DNA from: JADJQU01 sp035490315
GTDB taxonomy: Bacteria; Planctomycetota; UBA1135; GCA-002686595
DNA: 55,973 bases
Direction: 5' to 3'
NCBI GenBank assembly: GCA_035490315.1
Contig: DATHET010000193.1
Span: 1 to 55,973 of the forward strand
Below the pieces are notes generated by a model, which did not search any database, was not told the origin of the DNA, and was given only the letters and a program-made list of their open reading frames with translations. Positions 27,046-35,208 of this stretch are shown in pieces; position 1 is the stretch's first letter, and the number at the start of each line of letters is the position of its first letter. The position numbers and the translations under genes were made by a program.

Positions 27046-27656
27046 AACTCGGCGGGCCAGCTCTCGAGCAGCGCGCGCATGGCGCGGCCGCGGTGCGAGA
27101 CGCGCGCCTTTTCCGCGGGCTCCAGCTCGGCGAATCCGCGCCCGGTCTCGGCAAAGCCCAGCTCGGTGAAGAGGAACAGCGGGTCGTAGCCGAAATCGCG
27201 CGTGCCGCGGGGAGCTTCCAGGATCCGGCCGCTGGCGCTGGCTTCGACCGCGAGAGCCAGCTCGCCATCGGGCCGAGCGAGGGCCAGGGCGCAGACGAAG
27301 CGCGCCGCGCGCTGCTCGGGTCGGAAATCGCGCAGATCCGCCAGGAGCTTCGCGTTGTTTCCCGCGTCGTCGCCGTGCCGTCCGGCGTAGCGGGCGCTGA
27401 GCACGCCGGGAGCTCCGCCGAGCGCCGCGACCTCTAGCCCAGAATCGTCGGCGAGGCACCACAGGCCGCTCGCGAGAGCACCGGATCGGGCCTTCTTCGC
27501 CGCGTTGGCAGCGAAAGTCGGACGATCCTCGTCGACCGGGGGCAGGCCGCCGATCTCCGACGGGGTGACGACTTCGACCGCCAGGCCGCCGAGCATCGCC
27601 AGGAGCTCCGCGCGCTTCTTCTTGTTGTCGCTGGCGAGCAGCAGCCTGGGTTTCAC
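27039..27656 (-). CDS. rdgB: XTP/dITP diphosphatase (RdgB/HAM1 family)
   Basis: A 205-aa protein, normal length. The GTG start at 27656 overlaps the rph stop as GTGA. Visible motifs: LLASDNKKKRAELLAML (N-terminal nucleotide-binding), CLADDSGLEVAALGGAPG, SARYAG and the C-terminal RDFGYDPLFLF plus SHRGRAM. It hydrolyses non-canonical purine nucleoside triphosphates to keep them out of DNA. The rph-rdgB pair is common in bacteria. Its last codons lie in the arm of a long inverted repeat. Confidence 0.93.
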   Translation of the reverse strand: MKPRLLLASDNKKKRAELLAMLGGLAVEVVTPSEIGGLPPVDEDRPTFAANAAKKARSGALASGLWCLADDSGLEVAALGGAPGVLSARYAGRHGDDAGNNAKLLADLRDFRPEQRAARFVCALALARPDGELALAVEASASGRILEAPRGTRDFGYDPLFLFTELGFAETGRGFAELEPAEKARVSHRGRAMRALLESWPAELS

Positions 27657-28372
27657 GGCGCTTCGAGCGCCTGCTTCTGCAGCTCGAACACGCGCCGGAT
27701 CCCGGCTTCGCCCAGACCGAGCATCGCTTCGAGCTCCGCGCGCGAGAAGGGCGCGCCCTCGGCCGATCCCTGGACCTCGATGAAGCGTCCGTCGCCGGTC
27801 ATCACCAGGTTCATGTCGGTCTGGGCCGCGCTGTCTTCGGAGTAGCACAGGTCGCACAGGGCTTCGCCGGCGACGATCCCGACCGAGATCGCGGCCAGCT
27901 CGGTGATCAGCGGCCAGCCGCGCAGTACGCGCTTCTGCTCCATGTGCCGGAACAGATCGTGGAGCGCGACATAGGCGCCGCTGATCGCGGTGGTGCGCGT
28001 CCCGCCGTCGGCCTGGATCACGTCGCAGTCGATCCACACCGTGCGCTCGGTCAGCTTCTTCAAGTCGACCACGGCGCGCAGGGCGCGGCCGATCAGGCGC
28101 TGGATCTCGATGCCGCGGCCGTCGATCTTGCCGCTCTTGTCGCGCGATTTCCGCTGGGCCGTCGACGAGGGCAGCATCGCGTATTCCGCGGTCAGCCAGC
28201 CCTGGCCCTTGCCCTGCAAGAAAGTCGGCACGCCGTCGGTGTACATCGCGGTGCACAGGACCTGGGTGTTGCCGCACTTCGCGAGCACCGAGCCGGGCGC
28301 GATCGCTGTGAACTTGCGCTGGAACGTGATCGGCCGCAGCTCCTGCGCGGCCCTTCCATCGAGGCGAGTCAT
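27653..28372 (-). CDS. rph: Ribonuclease PH
   Basis: A 239-aa protein, normal length. The ATG at 28372 gives MTRLDGRAAQELRPITF, the family N-terminus, with a GGGGGAAAG ribosome-binding site just upstream. Conserved blocks include VLCTAMYTDGVP, EYAMLPSST, RGIEIQRLIGRALR and DCDVIQADGGTRTTAISG. It trims tRNA 3' ends by phosphorolysis. A 14-bp perfect palindrome CCCCCGATCGGGGG (28379-28392) overlaps the ribosome-binding site. Confidence 0.95.
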   Translation of the reverse strand: MTRLDGRAAQELRPITFQRKFTAIAPGSVLAKCGNTQVLCTAMYTDGVPTFLQGKGQGWLTAEYAMLPSSTAQRKSRDKSGKIDGRGIEIQRLIGRALRAVVDLKKLTERTVWIDCDVIQADGGTRTTAISGAYVALHDLFRHMEQKRVLRGWPLITELAAISVGIVAGEALCDLCYSEDSAAQTDMNLVMTGDGRFIEVQGSAEGAPFSRAELEAMLGLGEAGIRRVFELQKQALEAP

Positions 28373-28463
28373 GGCTTTCCCCCGATCGGGGGCGAAGAGT
28401 GTAGCGATTCCGAGCCTGGTGTCCTGTCTCCTCGGTCCGAGCACACGTCTCGGGATCAGCACG

Positions 28464-29210
28464 CTAGCCGGCGATCTCGATCAGCGCGCGCACGTGCTCG
28501 AGGCGCACATGACGCAGCGTTCCGTCGGCGAGCTCGACGCCGACACCCTTGGAAAGCCCGAGCTCGCGCCACGAGCCTTCGATCTCGCTGTCGCCGCTCT
28601 GCACGCGCACGCGGCGGTTGGCGAGGCCGGTTGCGGAGAAGTAGGCAGTCACGGTCGCGGCGGGATCGCGCTCGACGCGCTCCATTTCGCGCGAGAGGTG
28701 CGGCAGGAGCAGCGCGAGAACGGCGCGAGGATCCGTGTCGATGCCGCACAGGGCGAGGCTGGTGACGGCGCGGACACCTGTCAGCTCCGGCGGGAATTCG
28801 CGCTGGCCCACGTTGATCCCGATCCCGACCACGCAGTGCGGCGAGGTCGGATCGAGCCCGCGGGTTTCCGCGAGGATTCCGCACAGCTTCGCGCCGCCGA
28901 CCTGCAGATCGTTGGGCCATTTGAGCTCTGCGCGCGCGAGACCCTGCTCGCAAAGCGTCGCGAGCACGGCCAATCCGGCGCCCATCGTGACGGCGGCGGG
29001 CTCCAGGAGTCGCGCCGTCCTGAGCACCAGGCTCGCGTAGAGGCCCTGGTCCGCGGCGCTGAACCACCTCGCTCCTCGCCGGCCGCGGCCCGCGAGCTGC
29101 TCGCGCGCCACGTGCAGGTCTGCGTGCCGGGCCACGCTGGCCGAGAGGGCTTGGAAGGCCCTTTCCGAGGTCGAATCGACCACGGAGTGCTCGAAGATCC
29201 GGAACTCCAT
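28464..29210 (-). CDS. birA: Biotin--[acetyl-CoA-carboxylase] ligase (group I, no DNA-binding domain)
   Basis: A 248-aa protein starting at ATG 29210 (MEFRIFEHSVVDSTSERA). It has the biotinyl-5'-AMP-binding motif GRGRRGARW, the catalytic-lysine block KWPNDLQVGGAKLCGIL and GIGINVG. There is no N-terminal winged helix, so it should attach biotin to the carboxyl carrier protein without repressing genes. A C-terminal SH3-like cap is present. It is divergent from the next gene, with a 69-bp shared upstream region. Confidence 0.92.
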   Translation of the reverse strand: MEFRIFEHSVVDSTSERAFQALSASVARHADLHVAREQLAGRGRRGARWFSAADQGLYASLVLRTARLLEPAAVTMGAGLAVLATLCEQGLARAELKWPNDLQVGGAKLCGILAETRGLDPTSPHCVVGIGINVGQREFPPELTGVRAVTSLALCGIDTDPRAVLALLLPHLSREMERVERDPAATVTAYFSATGLANRRVRVQSGDSEIEGSWRELGLSKGVGVELADGTLRHVRLEHVRALIEIAG

Positions 29211-29279
29211 GCGGGCAGGAGTGTTCTTGCTTAAGCTCCCAAGGTCCAGACCCGGTCGTCCCACTTTTCGAGAACCCCC

Positions 29280-30314
29280 ATGATCAAGCCCATTCTCCTG
29301 ACTTGCGCCGCGCTCTTCGCCGCGGGAACCCAGCTCGCGACCGATTACTCCGCCGACAAGGGATTCAAGGTCGAGTTCGAGAGTTCCTTGTCGATGAAGA
29401 CCACGTCTTCGTCGATGGAACGCGACGGCGAGCCGGTCGAGGGCCGCGGCATGGGCGGTGGCGCCTCGAGCCAGAGCCGCAAGGCCGTGTACGTCGACAA
29501 GATCGTCGCGGCGAAGGACGGCAAGCCGAGCAAGGTCACGCGCGCCTTCGAGACGCTCGCCGGCTCGAGCACGACGACTCGCGGCGAGGAGGAAAGAACC
29601 ACCGACTTGGATCCGCCGCTCGCGGGGGTGACCTTGAGCTTGGAGCGCGCCGAGAACGGCGATGTGACCGCCAAGGTCGTCGATGGGAAGGCGCCTTCGG
29701 ACGATGCGGCGCTCGAGGGCCATCACATGGAGCTGGCGCTCGACGCCCTGCTTCCCGATGGGGAAGTGGCGGATGGCGCGAGCTGGGAACCGAACAAGGA
29801 TGCGGTGCGGCGCGCGCTGATGCTCGACATGGAGAAGGCGCTGTTCCCTCGTCCCGCGCCCCCTGAGGGCGAAGCGGGCGGTGGCGGAGGCGGCGGTGGA
29901 CGGCGCGGCGGATTCGGTGGTGGCGGCGGCGACGGTCGTCTGCTCGACATGGCCGAGTGGGAAGCGAAGGCGACCTTGACTGAAGAGAAGGCCGAGAAGG
30001 ACGGCGTCGCCTGCCGCGTGATCGCGATCGAGCTCAAGGCCAAGGGCGACATGCCGGATCCGCCGATGGGCGGCCGCCGCGGCCAGATGTTCGGGAACGA
30101 GAGCGACTCGGCGGTGTTCGGCAACACCTACAAGATCGAGCTCGAGGGCAAGCTCTACTTCTCGACCGCGGAGAAGCGGCCCGTCGCCCTCGAAGTCGAA
30201 GGCAGCATGAGCCAGGAGACCGATCGCGAGTTCGAGCGCGAAGGCTCGACGACGCGCATGCGCTCAACGCGCGAGGGCACTTACAAGCAGACCGTCGCCA
30301 TCTCGCGTCCGTAG
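29280..30314 (+). CDS. Secreted hypothetical protein with glycine-rich segment
   Basis: A 344-aa protein with a signal peptide (MIKPILLTCAALFAAGTQLA). The rest is acidic/basic mixed and strand-rich, with a glycine run at about 200-220 (GGGGGGGGRRGGFGGGGG). No catalytic motif is recognised. Its 3' end overlaps the convergent trans-sulfuration gene by 34 bp; the overlap was created by the other gene running past a repeat arm at 30319-30348. Confidence 0.7.
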   Translation: MIKPILLTCAALFAAGTQLATDYSADKGFKVEFESSLSMKTTSSSMERDGEPVEGRGMGGGASSQSRKAVYVDKIVAAKDGKPSKVTRAFETLAGSSTTTRGEEERTTDLDPPLAGVTLSLERAENGDVTAKVVDGKAPSDDAALEGHHMELALDALLPDGEVADGASWEPNKDAVRRALMLDMEKALFPRPAPPEGEAGGGGGGGGRRGGFGGGGGDGRLLDMAEWEAKATLTEEKAEKDGVACRVIAIELKAKGDMPDPPMGGRRGQMFGNESDSAVFGNTYKIELEGKLYFSTAEKRPVALEVEGSMSQETDREFEREGSTTRMRSTREGTYKQTVAISRP

Positions 30315-31441
30315 TTTCGTCGTAACGGAGCCTGGCTCGACCACGACAGGGCTTGCAGGACGTCGGCTTCGAGATCGCGGATGGACTCGATGCCCGCGGA
30401 TAGCCGGATCAATCCAGGCGGCGCGGTCTCGCCGTTCCAGCGCGCGCGGCGCTCCCAGGAGGATTCGACGCCGCCGAAACTCGTGCCCGGACGGATCAAT
30501 CGGGCGGCGGCGACCACGCGATCCGCCATCTGCGCTCCGCCCTCGACCTCGAAGGAGAGCAGCGGCCCGAAGCCGCCACTCATCTGAGACTCGGCAAGGG
30601 CGCGAGCCGTCAAGGCAGGGTAGTGGACCGCCGCGACTTTCGGATGGCGCGCGAGCAGCTCGGCGAGGGCGAAGGCGTTGCTCGATTGCCTCTCGATCCG
30701 TAGCGGCAGGGTCTTCAGGCCGCGCAAGGCGATCCAGGCTTCGAAAGGCCCCGGGATCGCTCCCGCGTTGTAGCGCCAGGCCCGCACGCGCTCGTGCAGC
30801 CGCTCGTCGCGCGTGGTCACGCTGCCGAGGATCACGTCCGAATGTCCAGACGAGGCCTTGGTCAGCGACGTGACTACCAGGCTAGCGCCCAGATCGAGGG
30901 GGCGTTGCAGAGCCGCGGTGGCGGTCGTGTTGTCGACCACGTAGGGCGCGCCATGGCGCTTCGCGATCGCCGCCAGCCGGCGCAGATCGTGCACGACGAG
31001 GCGCGGATTGGTCGGCGATTCGCTCCACAGGATCGACGGGCCGCGAGCGAGCTCGCGCTCGACCGCCGCGAAATCCGCGTGGTCATTGATCACCAGCTCC
31101 ACGCCGCGCGCCACGAGCATCTCCGCCTGCTTGCGCAGGCCGTAGTAGGCGTCGCGAGCGAGCACCAGCCGCGGATGCGTCTCGGCCAGAGCGAGGATCG
31201 TCGCGAAGCAGGCCGCCAGGCCCGATGCGAAACTCGTCGCGCGCGCGTCCTCGAGCTCCCCGAGCGCGCCTTCCAGCGCTTCCCAGGTCGGATTCCCGCC
31301 GCGGCCATACGCATAGGCGAGCGAGCTCGGATCTCCCTCCGAAAGATAGAACGAAGCGAGCTGGATCCCCGCCGCGCTAGGACTCCCGCCCTCGCGCGAA
31401 GACCCCGCATGCGCCGCCCGTGTTGCAGGATCGTCTTTCAC
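30281..31441 (-). CDS. Cystathionine gamma-synthase/lyase-type trans-sulfuration enzyme
   Basis: A 386-aa PLP enzyme if started at the GTG at 31441 (VKDDPATRAAHAG, like other family N-termini). Visible: AYGRGGNPTWEALE, SFASGLAA (phosphate-binding), ESPTNPRL, the PLP Asp in VVDNT and the PLP lysine Lys195 in TSLTKASSGHSD. It could make or split cystathionine or act as methionine gamma-lyase; this cannot be told. The GTG start shares its first base with the end of a 58-bp hairpin; an upstream ATG frame would translate that hairpin. At the other end the native stop seems lost: the last 20 or so residues come from a family B repeat arm and the antisense of the neighbouring gene. Confidence 0.85.
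   Translation of the reverse strand: MKDDPATRAAHAGSSREGGSPSAAGIQLASFYLSEGDPSSLAYAYGRGGNPTWEALEGALGELEDARATSFASGLAACFATILALAETHPRLVLARDAYYGLRKQAEMLVARGVELVINDHADFAAVERELARGPSILWSESPTNPRLVVHDLRRLAAIAKRHGAPYVVDNTTATAALQRPLDLGASLVVTSLTKASSGHSDVILGSVTTRDERLHERVRAWRYNAGAIPGPFEAWIALRGLKTLPLRIERQSSNAFALAELLARHPKVAAVHYPALTARALAESQMSGGFGPLLSFEVEGGAQMADRVVAAARLIRPGTSFGGVESSWERRARWNGETAPPGLIRLSAGIESIRDLEADVLQALSWSSQAPLRRNYGREMATVCL
30319..30348. repeat. Single arm of inverted-repeat family B
   Basis: 30 bp matching the arm at 26953-26982 with one difference (CTCGACCACG against CTCGATCACG). No complementary arm is nearby. It lies between the stop of the plus-strand gene at 29280-30314 and the conserved part of the trans-sulfuration gene, which reads through it. 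Confidence 0.85.
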
Positions 31442-31559
31442 GTACCCGGTATTCCACCACCATCCTGAACCTGCCACAAACACGATCGCGCGCGACCCCG
31501 AGGGTCGCGCGCGATCGTGTTTGTGGCAGGTTCAGGATGGTGGTGGAATACCGGGTACG
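31441..31559. repeat. Giant perfect hairpin, family C copy 1
   Basis: The arm 31441-31498 is the exact reverse complement of 31502-31559: 58 bp without mismatch and a 3-nt loop CGA. The outer end reads CGTACCCGGTATTCCACC. It fits the gap between two genes: its right end is 3 bp from the sigma-factor stop codon region (31562) and its left end shares a base with the GTG start of the trans-sulfuration gene. Only its outer 22 bp or so are shared with copy 2 at 52175-52241; the inner sequence is unrelated. Confidence 0.96.
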
Positions 31560-31561
31560 GG

Positions 31562-32689
31562 CTAGGCGATGAATCCGCCTGATTTCGGGCCGAGCAGAGC
31601 TTTCAGGCGCGACATGACGTTGGAGTGGATCTGGCAGACGCGGCTTTCGGTCAGGGCGAGCATCTCACCGATTTCGCGCATCGTGTGGCCGATCTGGTAG
31701 TACTGCTCGATGATGAACTGTTCCTTGTGCGTCAAGGAGCGCGTGATGTATTTCAGCATGTCGCGCTTGTTCATCTCCTTGATCGGGTCGACCGAGCTCT
31801 GATCCTCGACGATGTCGATCTTCTCCATCGACGAGTCGTCGTCGTGGTCGTTCCAGCGCTCGTTGATCGAGGTGATCTGCTTCGCGCGCGATTCGTCGAT
31901 CTCGGTGATCAGCTCCTCGTGGTCCATCCGCAGATACGTCGCGAGCTCGGCGTGGGTCGGCTCGCGGCCGTACTCGCCGCGCAGCTTCTGGAAAGCCTTC
32001 TCGATGCGGCCAGCCTTGAGGCGCACCAGGCGCGGCACCCAGTCCTGCGAGCGCAGCTGGTCGAGGATCGAGCCGCGGATGCGCGTCGTGCAGTAGGTCT
32101 TGAACTTGATGCCGCGATCGGGATCGAAGCCGCGGATCGCGTCCATCAGCCCGAAGACTCCGGCGCTGATCAAGTCGTCGAGCTCGATCGACTTCGGAAG
32201 CGTCTGCAGGAGCCGCTCGGCGATGTGCCTGACCAGCGGGTAGTGCAATTCGAGCAGCGCATTGCGCAGCAGCTCGGACCAGGCCGGGTCGTCGTTCGCC
32301 TTGCGCGCCTTGCGATACAGGGCCCAGACGTCCTCAGTCTGCATGGCCTTGAGATCCTCGAGCGTCGGCTGCTTGGGAATCTCGGGCAGGCGCGATTTCT
32401 TCGCCGCCGGTTTCTCGACCGGCTTGGGCTCGGGCTTCGCAGCGGGTTTCGCCGCGGGCTTGCTCGCTCGCGCGGTGTTTCCCTTGGAAGGCGCGCTGGC
32501 TTGTTTTTTCATGGCGCTGTGCCTGTTCGCGGCCGGCGCCGAGGTTTTTTTCTTGGTGTCGCGAGCGTTCTTCTGCGCGCTCGCGCGATGCTTGGCGGCG
32601 CTCGTGGGCAGCGCGGGAGCGGGTTCGACGGATCTGTGCACAGAGGTCTTCCTGGCCGGCGAGCTTTTGGGCTGCTTCTTGGCGCTCAT
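31562..32689 (-). CDS. Sigma-28-type (FliA/WhiG) RNA polymerase sigma factor with basic N-terminal extension
   Basis: A 375-aa protein from ATG 32689. Residues 1 to about 100 are disordered and rich in Lys, Ala, Pro and Ser with repeated KPAAKP-like motifs, resembling histone H1 tails. After that comes a full sigma factor: region 2 (ALLELHYPLVRHIAERL; DLISAGVFGLMDAIRGFDPD; KFKTYCTTRIRGSILD), region 3 (GREPTHAELATYL) and region 4 (LTHKEQFIIEQYY; TMREIGEMLALTESRVCQIH). FliA/WhiG family members control motility or other special regulons. The longer open frame upstream has no support. Confidence 0.88.
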   Translation of the reverse strand: MSAKKQPKSSPARKTSVHRSVEPAPALPTSAAKHRASAQKNARDTKKKTSAPAANRHSAMKKQASAPSKGNTARASKPAAKPAAKPEPKPVEKPAAKKSRLPEIPKQPTLEDLKAMQTEDVWALYRKARKANDDPAWSELLRNALLELHYPLVRHIAERLLQTLPKSIELDDLISAGVFGLMDAIRGFDPDRGIKFKTYCTTRIRGSILDQLRSQDWVPRLVRLKAGRIEKAFQKLRGEYGREPTHAELATYLRMDHEELITEIDESRAKQITSINERWNDHDDDSSMEKIDIVEDQSSVDPIKEMNKRDMLKYITRSLTHKEQFIIEQYYQIGHTMREIGEMLALTESRVCQIHSNVMSRLKALLGPKSGGFIA

Positions 32690-32796
32690 GGACGGGCGGC
32701 GATCGTAGGCGCGCGCAAGCGAGCAGAGCTGCTTTGCGAACGCGAGTCGCACTGGATCGACAGGCAGGCGCCGCGGGCTCCAATTCGGCCCATGGT

Positions 32797-33306
32797 CTAG
32801 TACCGGATCAGGGAATGCACGGGGAGCGAACCCAGGCGCGCGCGTCCTTTCAAGAACGCGAGCTCGATCACCACCAGGCCTGCGACCGGCTTTCCTCCGA
32901 TGCGCCGGATCAGATTGGCCGCGGCAGCCATCGTGCCGCCGGTTGCGAGCAGGTCGTCGACGATCAGGACGCGCTGGCCGTCGCTGACCGCGTCGACGTG
33001 GATCTCGATCGTGTCCTGGCCGTACTCGAGCTCGTAGGACTCGTTCGCCGTCTTGTACGGCAGCTTGCCCGGCTTGCGGATCGGCACGAAGCCCTTGCCC
33101 GCTTTCAGCGCCAAGGCCGTGCCGAAGATGAATCCGCGCGATTCGATGCCGCAGACCACGTCGTAGCTTTCCGCGGGCACCGCGCGATCGAGGCGAGCGA
33201 TCGTCTCCGCGAGCCCCTGGGCACTCTGCAGCAGAGGCGTGATGTCCTTGAACAGGATCCCTGTCTTCGGGAAGTCGGGCACATCGCGGATCAGCTTTTC
33301 GATCAC
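32797..33306 (-). CDS. apt: Adenine phosphoribosyltransferase
   Basis: A 169-aa protein, the normal size. It has the Apt N-terminal block (RDVPDFPKTGILFKDITPLL), GIESRGFIFG, the flexible loop region KLPYKT and the PRPP-binding motif VLIVDDLLATGGT. It recycles adenine to AMP. It lies between argS and the sigma-factor gene on the same strand. Confidence 0.95.
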   Translation of the reverse strand: MIEKLIRDVPDFPKTGILFKDITPLLQSAQGLAETIARLDRAVPAESYDVVCGIESRGFIFGTALALKAGKGFVPIRKPGKLPYKTANESYELEYGQDTIEIHVDAVSDGQRVLIVDDLLATGGTMAAAANLIRRIGGKPVAGLVVIELAFLKGRARLGSLPVHSLIRY

Positions 33307-33369
33307 GGGCTTTTCGGGGGCTTTCGCCGGGTGGCGCCTGGGAATCCCACGCGCCGTGGCGCGCGCTGT

Positions 33370-35091
33370 CTACATCGCTTCCAGCGCCGTGATGCCGAGG
33401 AGGCCTAAAGCATTGCCCAGAACGGACTTGGAGGCGCGGATGAGTGCGAGCCGCGCGGCCGTGGTGGGGGGCGCCTCGCCGAGCACGCGATTCTCGGCGT
33501 ACCAGGAATTGAGATCGCGGGCCAGGGCGAGCAGATAGTTGGAGATCTCCGAGGGCTCGCAATGGGCCGCCGCGCTGCGCACCACGTCCGAGAGCCGCGA
33601 AAGGCGCATCAGGATGGCGCCGGCGCTCTCCAGGACTGCCCAATCCGGATCGGCCTGGCCTTCGCCGCCCGCCGCCGCCTTGCGCAGGATCGAAGCCAGC
33701 CGTGCGTGGGTGTACTGCAGATAAGGCCCAGTCTCGCCCTCGAAGGAGAGGATCTCGCCCTTGTCGAACACCACGTCCTTGATGCGCTCGCGCTTGAGAT
33801 CGTTGAACACGATCGCGCCGACACCGACACTCTCGGCGACGCGCTCAGCATCGGCGATGTCGGGATTCTTCTCGCGGATGATGCGCCGCGCCTCCTCGAC
33901 CACCTCGTCGATCAGATCGTCGAGCACGAGCACCGCGCCCTTGCGGCTGGCGAGCTTCACGCGGCCGGGACCGAGCAGCAGGCCGAAGTCGACGTGCTCG
34001 ACGCGCGGCTCCCATTCGACCTTCATGCGCGCGAGCACCGCCTTCAATTGACGGAAGTGCAAGCGTTGCTCGGAGCCGACGACGTACAGGCAGCGCTCGA
34101 AGTGGAATTCCTCGTAGCGTTGGAAAAGCGCCGCGAGATCGCGCGTCGCGTACAGCGTGGTGCCGTTGGTCTGTCGCAGCAGGCAAGGCGTTTTCGCAAG
34201 ACCTTTGTCGACGCTGGACAGGTCGACGATCAGCGCGCCCTCGGAGATCTCGGTCACGCCGGAATCCTGCACACGGCGCAGGGTCGGCTCGAGCAGGGGC
34301 TCGTAGAAGCTCTCGCCGCGCACGAATTCGTGGACGATGCCAAGTCGCTTGTACGTCGCGTCGAAACCGCGCAGGGAGATGGCCGTCACCCAACGCCAGA
34401 TCTCGCGCACCTCGCCCTCGACGCCGCTCTCGAGCTCGCGGTAGGCGGCGATCGACTCCTCGCGGAAAGCCGGATCGCTCTCGACCGCCGCCTTGCTGCG
34501 CTGGTAGAGGTCGAGCAGACCGCGCACGGGATCGCCCTCGAGATCGACTTCCGCGCGCCAGCGACGGATCGCGACGACCAGGCCGCCGAACTGCGCGCCC
34601 CAGTCGCCGATGTGGTTGATGCCGATCGTCGTGTAGCCGAGGTGGCGGAAAATGCGCGTCAGCGAAAGCCCCAGGATCGTCGAGCGGATGTGGCCGACGT
34701 GCATCGGCTTGGCGATGTTCGGCGAGCTGAAATCGATCACGATCTTCTTGCCCGCGCCCTCGGCCGAGCCGCCGTAGGCCGCGCCCGAAGCCGTGATCTC
34801 CGCGAACACCGCTCGCGCCAGGGCCGGCCGCGCGATCCTGAAGTTGACGTAGGGGCCGGTCGCGAAGGCGCTGACCTGGTCCACGGCATGGGGACCGCCC
34901 GTGTTCAAGAGTCCCGCGAGCTCTGTTGCCAGCGCGGCCGGCGAGACTTTCTTCTGCTTCGCGAGCAGGAAACAGGGCAGGGCGAGATCGCCCAGCTTGT
35001 CGTCGCGCGGAGAATCCAGCCGGACCGATTCGACTTCGAGGCCTGCCGCGGCCGCGATGGCGGCGCGCAATCGATCGGCGAAAACTTGCAT
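33370..35091 (-). CDS. argS: Arginyl-tRNA synthetase
   Basis: A 573-aa class I synthetase. The additional N-terminal domain typical of ArgRS is followed by the HIGH-type motif KPMHVGHIRSTILG (about residue 129). The KMSKS position reads KLASRKGAVLVLDDL, a common ArgRS variant. The C-terminal anticodon-binding domain includes YTHARLASILRKA and ends LLGITALEAM. The ATG at 35091 gives MQVFADRLRAAIAAAAG, as in the family. Confidence 0.96.
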   Translation of the reverse strand: MQVFADRLRAAIAAAAGLEVESVRLDSPRDDKLGDLALPCFLLAKQKKVSPAALATELAGLLNTGGPHAVDQVSAFATGPYVNFRIARPALARAVFAEITASGAAYGGSAEGAGKKIVIDFSSPNIAKPMHVGHIRSTILGLSLTRIFRHLGYTTIGINHIGDWGAQFGGLVVAIRRWRAEVDLEGDPVRGLLDLYQRSKAAVESDPAFREESIAAYRELESGVEGEVREIWRWVTAISLRGFDATYKRLGIVHEFVRGESFYEPLLEPTLRRVQDSGVTEISEGALIVDLSSVDKGLAKTPCLLRQTNGTTLYATRDLAALFQRYEEFHFERCLYVVGSEQRLHFRQLKAVLARMKVEWEPRVEHVDFGLLLGPGRVKLASRKGAVLVLDDLIDEVVEEARRIIREKNPDIADAERVAESVGVGAIVFNDLKRERIKDVVFDKGEILSFEGETGPYLQYTHARLASILRKAAAGGEGQADPDWAVLESAGAILMRLSRLSDVVRSAAAHCEPSEISNYLLALARDLNSWYAENRVLGEAPPTTAARLALIRASKSVLGNALGLLGITALEAM

Positions 35092-35208
35092 TGGCCAAGC
35101 AGTTTAGCGAGCTGGAGGCGCGGCGCGGAAAGCAAACTTGCCGCTCGAGCGCGAAGTGTCACCGGAGCGCGCGAAGTCGATCGCGCGGCTCACAGCGAGT
35201 TTCGAGGA

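Noticed and set aside
26851..27462. Upstream extension of the lepA frame
   Set aside because: It runs through a long inverted repeat and the rdgB gene; a TTG with a good ribosome-binding site at 26850 gives the normal protein length.
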